Positions 43,722-53,264 are shown, counted from the first letter of the stretch. The stretch is 64,000 nucleotides of DNA from Cytophagales bacterium (GCA_013299115.1 JAAFKA010000020.1:34831-98830); one strand, 5' to 3'. Made by a program: numbers and translations. The notes: a model not told the origin generated them from the letters alone.

Positions 43722-46700
43722 ATGAAATATTTTTCTTCAATCTTCTGCTTTATTGGACTTTTTTTAGGACTGTTGGCGGTTGCTCACGCACAGACGCAAG
43801 ACTATCCGCCAAGTTTGTGGGTGCGTAATGCCTCGCAAACTACGGCTGCTTTTGTTTCTTTGCCTATCAAAAAATACCAAGCTGAAAGTACAGTCATTGG
43901 TCGGCGTGTGTTTACTACCTTGACCTTAGATTTTGACAAAGCACCCAAAAATGCTCAACAGGGGATTTTTATTTTGCCTATTGGCAAGCCTTACCACATC
44001 AGACGTTTTGCGGTGCAGATAGATAGCACGTTGCGGGAGGCTGTGGTGCTTGAAAATTCGCATAATGACTACCACACCATTCGGTTGTCTGCCGACAGCA
44101 GCCAACAGTTTAGCAACATTCCGCCCTTGCACGAGCCGTATTTTAGCTACACCATACAGCAAATTAGGGCTAATCAACCGCAAAAAATAGTGGTGGAATA
44201 CGACTATGAAATGACTTTTGCCCAAAACCAATATCGTTTTTTCCTGCCTTTGCCCAAAAATGCAGTCGAAAAATTGCAAATTACTATTCATTCGCCTAAT
44301 AAACCTGCCGTTTTGCAGACCGAATACAAACAATTTACGACCCAAACCGCAGACCACGCCGAGCAAGTTTATGTAGCAAAAAACTACCAAACTTTTCATT
44401 GGCAGTTGGCAAATGTTACGCCCAAATACGGCTTTGTTTGCGATTTTGCAGCCGAAACCACCGACAAAATCTATGCAGCCAAAAGTCGTTTGCAACCCCA
44501 AGCCTATTTTTATGCCGAAATTCTGCCTTGCGAATTGCCACAAGAGGAAAGACCTTTGCCAAAAAAATTGGTAATTTTTTACGACCAATCTTATTCGGGC
44601 AGAAACCGAAACAGAGAATTAGAATTGAATTTGCTCAATCGGTATATCAAAAAAGTGAAAGAGGTGGAGGTAAGGGTGGTTGGTTTTGCCAATGAAGTGC
44701 AAACGGACAAGACTTTTACCATAGTAGAAGGCGGATTTAACGACTTGCGAAAATATTTATTCACCTTAGATTTTGACGGAGCTACCAATTTGCATGGGCT
44801 AAATTTTGAGGCTTACCCCGCAGACGAATACATTATTTTGTCTGATGGCGAAGACGATTTTGGCAAGAAAAATTTGCAACAGCACCCACACAAACCTGTC
44901 TTGTGTATCAATTCTGCCAAACAAACTACGGCTTTGCCCCCGCCTTACTTGTACGAATTGGCTACTACTTCGGGTGGAGTTTACCTCAACCTCAACGCCT
45001 TGCCTATCAACGAAGCCTTGCAAGAAATGCTGTTTCTGCCTTGTCAATTCATTGGTTATGACTATGAAAAGTCGTCTTTTGGGCATATTCAACTCCAAAG
45101 AACTCCGCAAGGAATTTTGTTGGCAGGTAAGTTATTCAAAGAATTAGGAAAAATTACCCTAAAATTTGGTGCTAACCAAAAAGTAAAGCAAACCAAAGAA
45201 ATAGAAGTAGCGGCTTCGTATGGCAGAGTTTCGTTGTTGGAGGGCATTTGGGCAAGTATGGAATTGGAAAATTTATCGAAAAATTATTTAGATAACCACA
45301 AGAGTATCAGGGAGTTGAGCAAAAAATATGCAGTAGCTGCCAAAGGTACGTCTTGGGTGCTGCCCGAAACCGTTGCAGATTATTTGCATTATGGTTTAGA
45401 ACCTCCTGCGGACTTGTATGCTTTCTACAAAAAACATATTTCTTATCAAAATATCAACTTGCAAACGACTGATAATGAGGATATTACAGCCGAACAATAT
45501 GCTTTCAAAAAAGTATCGAATTTGTATGCCAAACGCCGCAGTTGGTATGACAAAGATTTTAGTGCCGACTCGCAAGACGAATTAGATTATGGCAGAACAG
45601 ATTTTACGACCAAAGAGGACACCGAAAACAGCATCTATTTTTGGAGTTTGCAAGAGGTTTTGACAGATAGTGCTTTGACTGTGCAGCACAAAAATCCTGT
45701 GCATACTTCCAATGAAACAGTCTATAAAATTCACCAGCAATATACCTTTGTGCCGTTGGGTTTGGAGGGGCAAACATGGACAGAGGAAAAAGATTATCTC
45801 CGCACTTTGGAGGCTGCCGAAGAAAAAAACCGTTACCGCAGCTACAAAACTTTGAGAGAAAGCCGAGAATTAGACGTATCTTTTTATGCAGACATAGCCA
45901 ATTTGTTTTTTGAGTGGGGCGAAAAAGAAACGGCAATCAAAATTATTTCCAACGTGGTGGAGTTGTATCCTGAAAATCCCTTTATGCTCAAAATTTTGGG
46001 CAACCGACTCATGGCTATGCAACGTGCAGAGTTGGCATTGCCAATTTTTGAAAGAGTATTGATACAAAATCCCAATAACCCCCACAGTTACAGGGATTTA
46101 GGTTTGTGTTATGCGGAGTTGGGGCAAACGCAAGAAGCTATTGATTATTTGTATGAAGTAGTAGCCAATTCGTGGGATTCCAAATATTTGGCATTGCAAG
46201 ACCTCACCATTTGCGAAATCAACCACCTGTTGAGCAAAACTTCGACTTCGCAAAACGTAGCCATTTATAGTATGCCTTCGGAGTTGCGTAAACCCATGCC
46301 CTTAGACATCAGAATTTTGCTCGAATGGGACAACCCCAACGTGGACATGGATTTGTACGTGATAGACCCCAATGACGAAAAAGCCTATTACGGCAACACC
46401 GAAACCAAAATGGGTGGCAGAATCTCCACACATACGGCTACGGACAACATTTATAGCTACAACCCCGAAGAATTTATACTCAAAAATGCCGAACAAGGCG
46501 AATATTGGGTACGAATTCACCGTTATCAAAAAAATAACCAGCCCCTCAACACGCCTACGTTGATAACGCTAACCTTGTTTACCAACTACGGCAGACCTAA
46601 TGAGCAACGCAAGGTTTACACCTATAGAATGACAAATAAGCAAGAGGTAATAGACGCCGAAGCATTGGAATTTAATAGCAATTTTGCTATCAAAAATACA

Positions 46701-48755
46701 GAACCTGCTCGTTATCAGACCATTAAGACAGCCGAGTCGGTGCAGCTAACAGCTTACAGTCCCGACAGTCGGTTGATTGCCCTTGCCCACGACTACGACA
46801 TCAGCATTTATCGAGTCGACAGTGCTTTGTTGCAAAAAGTTATTAAAGACGTGAACGTAGGCGGTGTATTGTTCAAAAAAATGATTTTCAACCCCGCAGG
46901 CACGCATTTGTTGGTCTTAGGCGACAGCACCCTCATTCCTTCGGGCAATATGAACGACATGAACAGCGAAAGTTTTTGGAATGACAATTGGCAGGAGGAA
47001 GGACATATTTCGGTTATCAAACTGCTGAACATAGAAAAAGGACTGTTGGAAAAATCCTACTCGATGACTGATTCGGCTGTTACCGAAATTAGTTTTACGC
47101 CTGATGGCAAAGGTTTTTTGGCAATTAGCACCTACGGAATCAGCCAATTTGATTTGCAAACAGGCAAAGTGGCAAAAAATATAGTGAAAAATGAAAGGAT
47201 TTTTTCGGGGGCAGTAGCCAATCGTTTGCTTTTGGCTACGGCAGACCGCAAAGGAATTACGATAAGACAACTTGCTGATTTGCAAATAGTTGCAACCATA
47301 GCAGCCGATAGTGCTACGGATTTGCGGTTGGCAGACAACGGCAAAACTTTGGCTTTTTTGCAATACGAAAAAGGCAAACACAGGGCTACATTCATTCATT
47401 TGGCAGCCAACTACCAACCTCAACAAACTTCACACTTCGAGTTGTTTTACCGCACAGGCATACCCAAAATAGGGCAATTTGCATTGAGTGCAGACGGCAA
47501 ATACATAGCAGCCCAGCCTTTTGGTACGAACCAAGTGGTGGTGAAAACAACAGATGCAACACCCGAAGACGTGATAGAATATTACCACCAAAACCAACTT
47601 GTTACGTTGGCTTTTAGTCCCAACGGCAATTTGTTGTCCTCCGCCAGCAAAGACCACATCATAAGGTTGCGTGATATGCGAAAATTGCCTTTTGGCTCTA
47701 TTTTGACCGAAGGCAACGAATTTGATTTTGACATAGACCCGCAAGGTTTGCAACTGACCATAGCAGAGGAAAATAATATTTTGCTCTACCAACGCCAAGA
47801 GTGGTTGCAAAAAAAGTTTCAACGCCAAGAAAAATTTGCAGACTCTACGCACCTTGTACCCGTAGAACACGCAAAAAACGTAAGTTTGAGTACAGCAAAA
47901 ACCAATGCCTATATTGCTTATTTCGATAAAGTGGGCAACAAAAAAGAATTGCACGTGTTGCCACTCAATGAATCTCAAAATGGGAAAAGTGAAAAAAATG
48001 ACAATAGTTTTGCCCAAACTTTGTTAGCACCCTTAGAACATTTTGGGCTGCAATACGATTTTAGGAAAAGTACCCAACTCAAAGTAAGTCCCGATGGAAA
48101 GTTGGTGGTTTTTGATTTAGACACCAATATTGCTGTTTTGCCTGTTAAATCGTTGAAAAAATTTAGTTCCAATGACCTTTCGGGCAGCAACCTGAACAGG
48201 TATTATAACGAAAAGTGTTTGCTTTTTGCACGCGGACACCACGCCGACACAGACAAGCAAAGGATAGAAAAAATAAAAGACAACGCCAATATTTTGTGTT
48301 TGGAGTTTAGCAGAGATGGTAAGTATTTGGTTTCCAAAGGAATAGACAAAGCCGTAAAGGTTTGGGAGGTCAAATCGGGCAACTGTTTGTCCACCTACAT
48401 CACGCAATATGACGCATCGGCTCATGTGCAGTTTTCGGCAGATGGCAACTATTTGCTCTTTGAGGACATAGAACACCGAATCAAGGTTTGGGATTGGCGA
48501 GAGGCAAAACTCATAGGCGAATTGACAGGACACAAGGCAAGCATCACGCACATAGACGCAGACGCAACAGGGAAGTATTTTATCAGCACAGGCAAAGACA
48601 ACGCTATAAGACTCTGGGACAGCAAAACTTTTGCCTGTTTGCAAGTTTACTATGACAATGCACCCCGAAAAGTCCGTTTTTGCGACTCCCAAACTTTTGT
48701 TACAGCAGGCAAAGATACGTATTTGAAGTTTTGGAGGATTAGAATTTATGAATAA
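43722..48755 (+). CDS. Giant secreted VIT-vWA-TPR-DUF2135-WD40 protein
   Basis: 1677 residues from the ATG at 43722 (MKYFSSIFCFIGLFLGLLAV, signal peptide ending HAQ). Order: VIT-like domain (about 20-210), vWA-like domain with MIDAS-type YDQSYSG (about 280-430), linker, TPR-like repeats (about 720-830: ALPIFERVLIQNPNNPHSYR, YAELGQTQEAIDYLYEVV), DUF2135/YfaP-like (about 860-965: LEWDNPNVDMDLYVIDPND) and a long WD40 region (about 1005-1677: NILCLEFSRDGKYLVSKGID, ITHIDADATGKYFISTGKDN). The family runs to such sizes in Bacteroidota, but I do not know one with all five parts. Probably a periplasmic or surface scaffold. No T9SS signal at the C-terminus; the propeller ends the protein. Confidence 0.82.
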   Translation: MKYFSSIFCFIGLFLGLLAVAHAQTQDYPPSLWVRNASQTTAAFVSLPIKKYQAESTVIGRRVFTTLTLDFDKAPKNAQQGIFILPIGKPYHIRRFAVQIDSTLREAVVLENSHNDYHTIRLSADSSQQFSNIPPLHEPYFSYTIQQIRANQPQKIVVEYDYEMTFAQNQYRFFLPLPKNAVEKLQITIHSPNKPAVLQTEYKQFTTQTADHAEQVYVAKNYQTFHWQLANVTPKYGFVCDFAAETTDKIYAAKSRLQPQAYFYAEILPCELPQEERPLPKKLVIFYDQSYSGRNRNRELELNLLNRYIKKVKEVEVRVVGFANEVQTDKTFTIVEGGFNDLRKYLFTLDFDGATNLHGLNFEAYPADEYIILSDGEDDFGKKNLQQHPHKPVLCINSAKQTTALPPPYLYELATTSGGVYLNLNALPINEALQEMLFLPCQFIGYDYEKSSFGHIQLQRTPQGILLAGKLFKELGKITLKFGANQKVKQTKEIEVAASYGRVSLLEGIWASMELENLSKNYLDNHKSIRELSKKYAVAAKGTSWVLPETVADYLHYGLEPPADLYAFYKKHISYQNINLQTTDNEDITAEQYAFKKVSNLYAKRRSWYDKDFSADSQDELDYGRTDFTTKEDTENSIYFWSLQEVLTDSALTVQHKNPVHTSNETVYKIHQQYTFVPLGLEGQTWTEEKDYLRTLEAAEEKNRYRSYKTLRESRELDVSFYADIANLFFEWGEKETAIKIISNVVELYPENPFMLKILGNRLMAMQRAELALPIFERVLIQNPNNPHSYRDLGLCYAELGQTQEAIDYLYEVVANSWDSKYLALQDLTICEINHLLSKTSTSQNVAIYSMPSELRKPMPLDIRILLEWDNPNVDMDLYVIDPNDEKAYYGNTETKMGGRISTHTATDNIYSYNPEEFILKNAEQGEYWVRIHRYQKNNQPLNTPTLITLTLFTNYGRPNEQRKVYTYRMTNKQEVIDAEALEFNSNFAIKNTEPARYQTIKTAESVQLTAYSPDSRLIALAHDYDISIYRVDSALLQKVIKDVNVGGVLFKKMIFNPAGTHLLVLGDSTLIPSGNMNDMNSESFWNDNWQEEGHISVIKLLNIEKGLLEKSYSMTDSAVTEISFTPDGKGFLAISTYGISQFDLQTGKVAKNIVKNERIFSGAVANRLLLATADRKGITIRQLADLQIVATIAADSATDLRLADNGKTLAFLQYEKGKHRATFIHLAANYQPQQTSHFELFYRTGIPKIGQFALSADGKYIAAQPFGTNQVVVKTTDATPEDVIEYYHQNQLVTLAFSPNGNLLSSASKDHIIRLRDMRKLPFGSILTEGNEFDFDIDPQGLQLTIAEENNILLYQRQEWLQKKFQRQEKFADSTHLVPVEHAKNVSLSTAKTNAYIAYFDKVGNKKELHVLPLNESQNGKSEKNDNSFAQTLLAPLEHFGLQYDFRKSTQLKVSPDGKLVVFDLDTNIAVLPVKSLKKFSSNDLSGSNLNRYYNEKCLLFARGHHADTDKQRIEKIKDNANILCLEFSRDGKYLVSKGIDKAVKVWEVKSGNCLSTYITQYDASAHVQFSADGNYLLFEDIEHRIKVWDWREAKLIGELTGHKASITHIDADATGKYFISTGKDNAIRLWDSKTFACLQVYYDNAPRKVRFCDSQTFVTAGKDTYLKFWRIRIYE

Positions 48756-48852
48756 ATTTTTGTTATGAGGTTTGAAAAAAGATGTCATTTTTTTGAAAAA
48801 TGACATCTTTCGAAAATTATTCATAAACTCTATTGAATAATTTTTAATATTG

Positions 48853-48872
48853 AATTTACTAATTTACTAATT
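48853..48872 (+). repeat. Octamer tandem repeat in 5' leader of acs
   Basis: aatttact x2 plus partial, 6 bp before the acs ATG. Same unit and same strand sense as 28626-28656. Confidence 0.8.
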
Positions 48873-48878
48873 TTATTT

Positions 48879-50954
48879 ATGGTTACTATCCAATCTTTTG
48901 CCGACTACCAAACACAATATGCACACAGCGTAGCAAATCCTGAAGCATTTTGGGCAGAAATTGCCGAAACTTTTTATTGGCGAAAAAAATGGGACAAGGT
49001 GCTGGAATGGAACTTTGACGAACCCAAAATTGAGTGGTTTATTGGTGGCAAACTCAACATCACCGAAAACTGCTTGGACAGACACCTCCAAACTTTGGGC
49101 AACAAAACTGCCATTATTTGGGAAAGCAACAATCCTGATGAACCTACTATTAGCTTGACTTACAAGGAGTTACACGAAAAAGTTTGCCATTTTGCCAACG
49201 TCTTGCAAAACTTCAACGTGCAAAAAGGCGACAGGGTAATTATCTATCTGCCCATGATACCCGAAGGCGTAGTGGCAATGTTGGCTTGTGCAAGAATTGG
49301 GGCTGTTCATTCCGTAGTGTTTGCAGGCTTTTCGGCAAATTCTTTGACAGACAGAATCAACGACTGTGGGGCAAAATTAGTCATCACTGCTGATGGCGGT
49401 TTTCGTGGCGAAAAAATTATTCCCCTCAAAGAAACCGTAGACGAAGCCTTAGAAAAATGCCCTTCGGTAAAGAATGTATTAGTTTTTAGGCGTACACGCA
49501 AGCACGTCTATATGCAATGGGGACGTGATGTGTTTTGGGACAAAGCAACCGAAAATATAAGCACAGAGAACACAGCAACCGAAATGGACAGCGAAGATAT
49601 GCTATTCATTCTCTATACTTCTGGCTCCACAGGCAAACCCAAAGGCGTAGTCCACACCACTGCGGGCTATATGGTTTATACGCAATATTCGTTTGAAAAT
49701 GTGTTTCAAATACGCCAAGCCCCCCAACCCCCAAAGGGGGAATTTGACGTTTCATCTTCAACTCCCTCCCCTTTGGGGAGGGCTGGGGTGGGGCTTGACG
49801 TTTTCTGGTGTACTGCCGACATCGGTTGGGTTACAGGACACTCCTACATAGTCTATGCACCGCTGCTGGCTGGGGCTACGGTCTTGCTCTATGAGGGCAT
49901 TCCTACCTATCCGCACAAGGGCAGATTTTGGGAAATTATTGATAAACACAAGGTTACGCATTTTTATACAGCCCCAACAGCCATTCGGTCATTGATGGCA
50001 TTGGGAACAGAGGCTATTGAAAAACACAGTTTGGCAAGCCTAAAAGTGTTGGGTTCTGTTGGCGAACCTATCAACGAGGAGGCGTGGCATTGGTACGACA
50101 CCAACATTGGCAAGGGCAAATGCCCTATCGTAGATACGTGGTGGCAGACCGAAACAGGCGGGATTTTGATTTCTCCGTTGGCAGGAATTACGCCCACCAA
50201 ACCAACTTTTGCTACGCTGCCTTTGTGCGGCGTGCAACCAATTATTGTAGATGAAAAAGGAAATGAATTGAAAGGAAACAACGTAGAGGGCAATTTGTGC
50301 ATCAAATTTCCGTTTCCGTCTATGCTCCGCACCACCTACGGCGACCACGAGAGATGCCGACAAACCTATTTCTCTACTTTCAAAGGCTTGTATTTCACAG
50401 GCGATGGGGCAAAACGTGATGCCGATGGTTATTACAGAATTTTGGGCAGAGTAGATGACGTTATCAATGTTTCGGGGCATCGTTTAGGCACTGCGGAAGT
50501 AGAAAATGCTATCAACGAACACCCCGCAGTGGTGGAGTCAGCAGTCGTTGGCTATCCTCACGAGATAAAAGGGCAAGGAGTTTTTGCGTTTGTGGTAATA
50601 AACCCTAACCCAAGCCCCCTAACCCCTGAAGGAAGAATAGCCCCACCCCTGCCCTCCCCAAAGGGGAGGGAGTTTGACATTATTTCGTCAACTCCCCCTT
50701 CGGGGGTTGGGGGGCTGTCGGCTTCGGGGTTTCTTTCATCAGAAATCCTTGCAACTGTTACCAAAATCATTGGTGCTATTGCCAAACCCGATAAAATACT
50801 GTTTGTCAGTGGTTTACCAAAAACAAGGTCGGGCAAAATTATGCGGCGTATTTTGCGAAAAATAGCCGAAGGAGATGCCAGCAATTTGGGTGATATTGCC
50901 ACGCTACTCAACCCCGAAATTGTGGAGGAGATAAAACAAAAGGCGGGGTTGTAA
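48879..50954 (+). CDS. acs: Acetyl-CoA synthetase with two in-frame palindromic inserts
   Basis: 691 residues. Activates acetate to acetyl-CoA via acetyl-AMP. Motifs: LYTSGSTGKPKGV (P-loop-like), DVFWCTADIGWVTGHSY, WWQTETGG, ITGDGAKRDADGYYRILGR and KTRSGKIMRRILRK with the acetylatable lysine. Two runs do not belong: about residues 280-306 (proline/glycine, APQPPKGEFDVSSSTPSPLG...) just before DVFWCTAD, and about 579-613, replacing part of the loop after GVFAFVV. Each contains a 78-bp palindromic element (26 codons), so the frame is kept. Active-site motifs are intact; the inserts probably lie in surface loops. Confidence 0.93.
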   Translation: MVTIQSFADYQTQYAHSVANPEAFWAEIAETFYWRKKWDKVLEWNFDEPKIEWFIGGKLNITENCLDRHLQTLGNKTAIIWESNNPDEPTISLTYKELHEKVCHFANVLQNFNVQKGDRVIIYLPMIPEGVVAMLACARIGAVHSVVFAGFSANSLTDRINDCGAKLVITADGGFRGEKIIPLKETVDEALEKCPSVKNVLVFRRTRKHVYMQWGRDVFWDKATENISTENTATEMDSEDMLFILYTSGSTGKPKGVVHTTAGYMVYTQYSFENVFQIRQAPQPPKGEFDVSSSTPSPLGRAGVGLDVFWCTADIGWVTGHSYIVYAPLLAGATVLLYEGIPTYPHKGRFWEIIDKHKVTHFYTAPTAIRSLMALGTEAIEKHSLASLKVLGSVGEPINEEAWHWYDTNIGKGKCPIVDTWWQTETGGILISPLAGITPTKPTFATLPLCGVQPIIVDEKGNELKGNNVEGNLCIKFPFPSMLRTTYGDHERCRQTYFSTFKGLYFTGDGAKRDADGYYRILGRVDDVINVSGHRLGTAEVENAINEHPAVVESAVVGYPHEIKGQGVFAFVVINPNPSPLTPEGRIAPPLPSPKGREFDIISSTPPSGVGGLSASGFLSSEILATVTKIIGAIAKPDKILFVSGLPKTRSGKIMRRILRKIAEGDASNLGDIATLLNPEIVEEIKQKAGL
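49718..49795 (+). repeat. 78-bp coding palindromic element in acs, copy 1
   Basis: Ends agccccccaacccccaaagg and ccctttggggagggctgg with GC-rich hairpins at both ends and a tttgacgtttcatc spacer. Exactly 26 codons, in frame. Confidence 0.9.
50613..50716 (-). repeat. 78-bp coding palindromic element in acs, copy 2 (inverted) plus half copy
   Basis: 50639-50716 is the inverted counterpart of copy 1, again 78 bp and in the same codon phase; 50613-50638 is a 26-bp extra arm. Confidence 0.9.
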
Positions 50955-51060
50955 GATTTGTCATATACCCAAAGGTTTCAAAGTTCTTTAAACCTTGTTA
51001 AATTTTGTTTAAGCAGCCCAAAAGTTCGAAAAAGTTTGTAGGTTTGTGGCAAAAAAAATA

Positions 51061-51531
51061 ATGCAATTACGAAAACCTCTTTTCCTTCTTTTGTTATTTA
51101 CCTGCCTATTGGCAGGTTGCGATGACTGCGTGTTTACCAGTCGCAATACGAGCATAGTCAATTTTCGGTTTTATCGCAAGGGCAACCCACGCCAAGTGCA
51201 GTTGCCCACTTTTTTTAAAGTTACGACTGGGGCAAATATTTCTATCCAAGCCAAAGATACCATAAAACTTACGGCAGCAGCGGCAGCTGTCAGTATTCGG
51301 CTGCACCCTTTTCAAGATACGTCTTCGTTTTATTTTAACTATGCTCCTAATAGAAAAGATTTTATTAGGCTGAAATACACCCGAAGTTTTGGTACTACCA
51401 GCCCACGTTGCGGGTACGACCAGCGGATAGACAATTTGCAGGTTGTCGACCATTCTTTCGACTCCATTGCTATATTCAAATCTTCTTTGGAAATAGGGGA
51501 TACAGTCAATATACGAGTCTATTTAAAGTAA
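51061..51531 (+). CDS. Lipoprotein of unknown function
   Basis: 156 residues from the ATG at 51061 (MQLRKPLFLLLLFTCLLAGC); lipobox LLAGC with Cys20. Mature part beta-rich with CDDC and RCGYD, similar to small Bacteroidota lipoproteins of the DUF6452 kind. Function unknown. A GTG at 51046 is possible but gives a worse signal peptide. Confidence 0.7.
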   Translation: MQLRKPLFLLLLFTCLLAGCDDCVFTSRNTSIVNFRFYRKGNPRQVQLPTFFKVTTGANISIQAKDTIKLTAAAAAVSIRLHPFQDTSSFYFNYAPNRKDFIRLKYTRSFGTTSPRCGYDQRIDNLQVVDHSFDSIAIFKSSLEIGDTVNIRVYLK

Positions 51532-51537
51532 GCATTT

Positions 51538-51717
51538 GGGTATTGCCACAACTGTAATGCTTAGCCCTAACATTTTTCAAAACAATGTTGGTAGTGTCAC
51601 ACAAGTAATGCTACAAACACCTTAGAACTAACATTTCTCAAAGAAATGTTAGTTCTGAGCATTATATCTGTGGCACTACCACAATGTTAATGCTGAACAT
51701 TACAGTTCTGCACTACC
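51538..51717. mobile_element. Nested MITE pair
   Basis: An outer element (ends gggtattgccacaactgtaa / ttacagttctgcactacc) is split by an inner one at 51590-51680. The inner element is palindromic (tagtgtcaca... tgtggcacta, core agaactaacatttc / gaaatgttagttct) and is flanked by an 8-bp duplication acaatgtt (51582-51589, 51681-51688). Confidence 0.85.
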
Positions 51718-51762
51718 AAAAGTTAATCAAACTTCTTATAACAGTTAAATAAAGTTAATTAG

Positions 51763-51793
51763 TTGCAATATATTGATATATCAATTATATTTG
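51763..51793 (+). promoter_or_regulatory. Promoter with MarR-type operator
   Basis: TTG (51763-51765), 20-nt spacer, TATATTTG (51786-51793), the Bacteroidota sigma pattern. A perfect palindrome attgatatatcaat (51772-51785) fills the spacer, with a further atcaat half-site after it; suits autorepression by the MarR protein just downstream. Confidence 0.75.
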
Positions 51794-51812
51794 TATCAAT
51801 AAATTTAATGCA

Positions 51813-52241
51813 ATGGAAAAATTAGACGAAGTGCTTTTTTATACCTTAGAAAAATCAATGAAGGTATATAGAAAATTTGCCCAACAGCAAATTATCAACA
51901 AAGGCTATGACATCACGATAGACCAATGGCTGGTGCTGAAAACTTTGCACGAAAACCAGCAACTTTCGCAACATGAAATTGCAGAATTGGTCTTCAAAGA
52001 TTTTGCTTCTATTACCAGAATTATTGAGTTGTTGGTTCAAAAACAGTATATCAACCGCAAAATAAATCAGGCAGACAGGCGAAAATTTGAATTGGAAATT
52101 ACTGAAAAAGGCAGTCAAATTATTGCAGCTATTTATCCGATTGTGATTGAAAACCGCAAACAAGCCCTTGCTGGTTTGACAAATGAGGAAGTAAATAATT
52201 TGAAAGTGCAATTAGAAACAATTATTGCAAACTGTAAATAG
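51813..52241 (+). CDS. MarR-family transcriptional regulator
   Basis: 142 residues, winged helix: ITIDQWLVLKTLHENQQLSQ, HEIAELVFKDFASITRIIEL and NRKINQADRRKFELEITEKG (wing with the D-R-R element). Acts as a dimer on palindromic operators; the palindrome at 51772 is the likely site. The retropepsin-like gene follows 111 bp downstream and may be a target or operon partner. Confidence 0.9.
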   Translation: MEKLDEVLFYTLEKSMKVYRKFAQQQIINKGYDITIDQWLVLKTLHENQQLSQHEIAELVFKDFASITRIIELLVQKQYINRKINQADRRKFELEITEKGSQIIAAIYPIVIENRKQALAGLTNEEVNNLKVQLETIIANCK

Positions 52242-52352
52242 TTGTAAGTTTTTAATTCTAAGTTCTCAATTATGAAATATCAATTTAATAAAAAATTGAT
52301 TATCAAACAGTTACAAAAAAATCTTTTAACTAACTTAATTTACTCAAAAAAC

Positions 52353-53183
52353 ATGAAAAAAACATTGTTTATTTTTATTGGGCTGTTGGTTGCTACGGCA
52401 ACATTTGCCCAAAAAAACACTAAGATTGAAATTCCATTTACGATGGATAGAAATTTGGTGATTATCAAGGCTGAAATTGGCAAAGTAGCACACAATTTCG
52501 TCTTTGATACAGGGACAGAGGGAATTATGTTGCTGGACAGCCTTGCCAATCAATACAAAGTTTCGGGTTTAGATAGTATGAAGACACCGCAAGGTCAATT
52601 TGCAGGCACATTAGAAAAAGTATTACTACCCAAAATAAGTTTTGCGGGGCTGGCTTTGAAAAAAAAGGAGGCTACTAAAATGCCAAAACAAATGCTTTTA
52701 ACTAATAAAGCCATTGGTATTATTGGTATGCAAACTTTTGTGGGCTATATGATTACGTTGGACTACAAAAACAGCAAAATTATCTTAGAAAAAGGTAGTT
52801 TGTTGCAACAACCCAACACTATTCCGATTAATATTGACCATATTTTGGAGGCAAAAGTGAAACTCAATGACAAAGAGGTATTAGCTCATTTTGATTGTGG
52901 TGGGGCTGGCTACATCTCCGTTCCCAAAGGTTGGGACAACATTTATAAGCTGAAAACAGAGCCTGTTCGTTTTGCAAAAGGCAGAACCCCAATGGGAGAT
53001 TTTGATATTTTCAAAACCGAATTAGACGGCAACATTGAAATTGGCAGCTATAAAATTGCTGACCCCAAAATCCATTTGATAACAGGAGATTTCTTTTTTT
53101 CTATCAATTTTGGCTACGAATTTTTTAAAAGCCATTTGATTACCATTGACACGCAAAATAAATTGATACAAATTAAATCGTAA
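52353..53183 (+). CDS. Exported retropepsin-like aspartyl protease
   Basis: 276 residues from the ATG at 52353; signal peptide MKKTLFIFIGLLVATATFAQ. Two Asp_protease_2-like halves: NFVFDTGTEGIMLL (DTG) with IGIIGMQTFVGYMITLDYKN, and EVLAHFDCGGAGYISVP, where the second motif reads DCG instead of DTG/DSG. The double-domain layout is known in periplasmic Bacteroidota proteases. The altered second motif may lower activity. Substrate unknown. Confidence 0.75.
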   Translation: MKKTLFIFIGLLVATATFAQKNTKIEIPFTMDRNLVIIKAEIGKVAHNFVFDTGTEGIMLLDSLANQYKVSGLDSMKTPQGQFAGTLEKVLLPKISFAGLALKKKEATKMPKQMLLTNKAIGIIGMQTFVGYMITLDYKNSKIILEKGSLLQQPNTIPINIDHILEAKVKLNDKEVLAHFDCGGAGYISVPKGWDNIYKLKTEPVRFAKGRTPMGDFDIFKTELDGNIEIGSYKIADPKIHLITGDFFFSINFGYEFFKSHLITIDTQNKLIQIKS

Positions 53184-53201
53184 GATTTTTTTTAGTAAAT
53201 G

Positions 53202-53264
53202 TGGTTGTCTGACAATTTTTGTGGAATGGAAACAACGTAGGCATTTGATTTATCAAATGCCTAC
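53202..53264 (+). repeat. Dispersed 60-bp repeat, copy 2
   Basis: Copy of 42138-42196, ending in a hairpin gtaggcatttgat / atcaaatgcctac. Confidence 0.85.
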
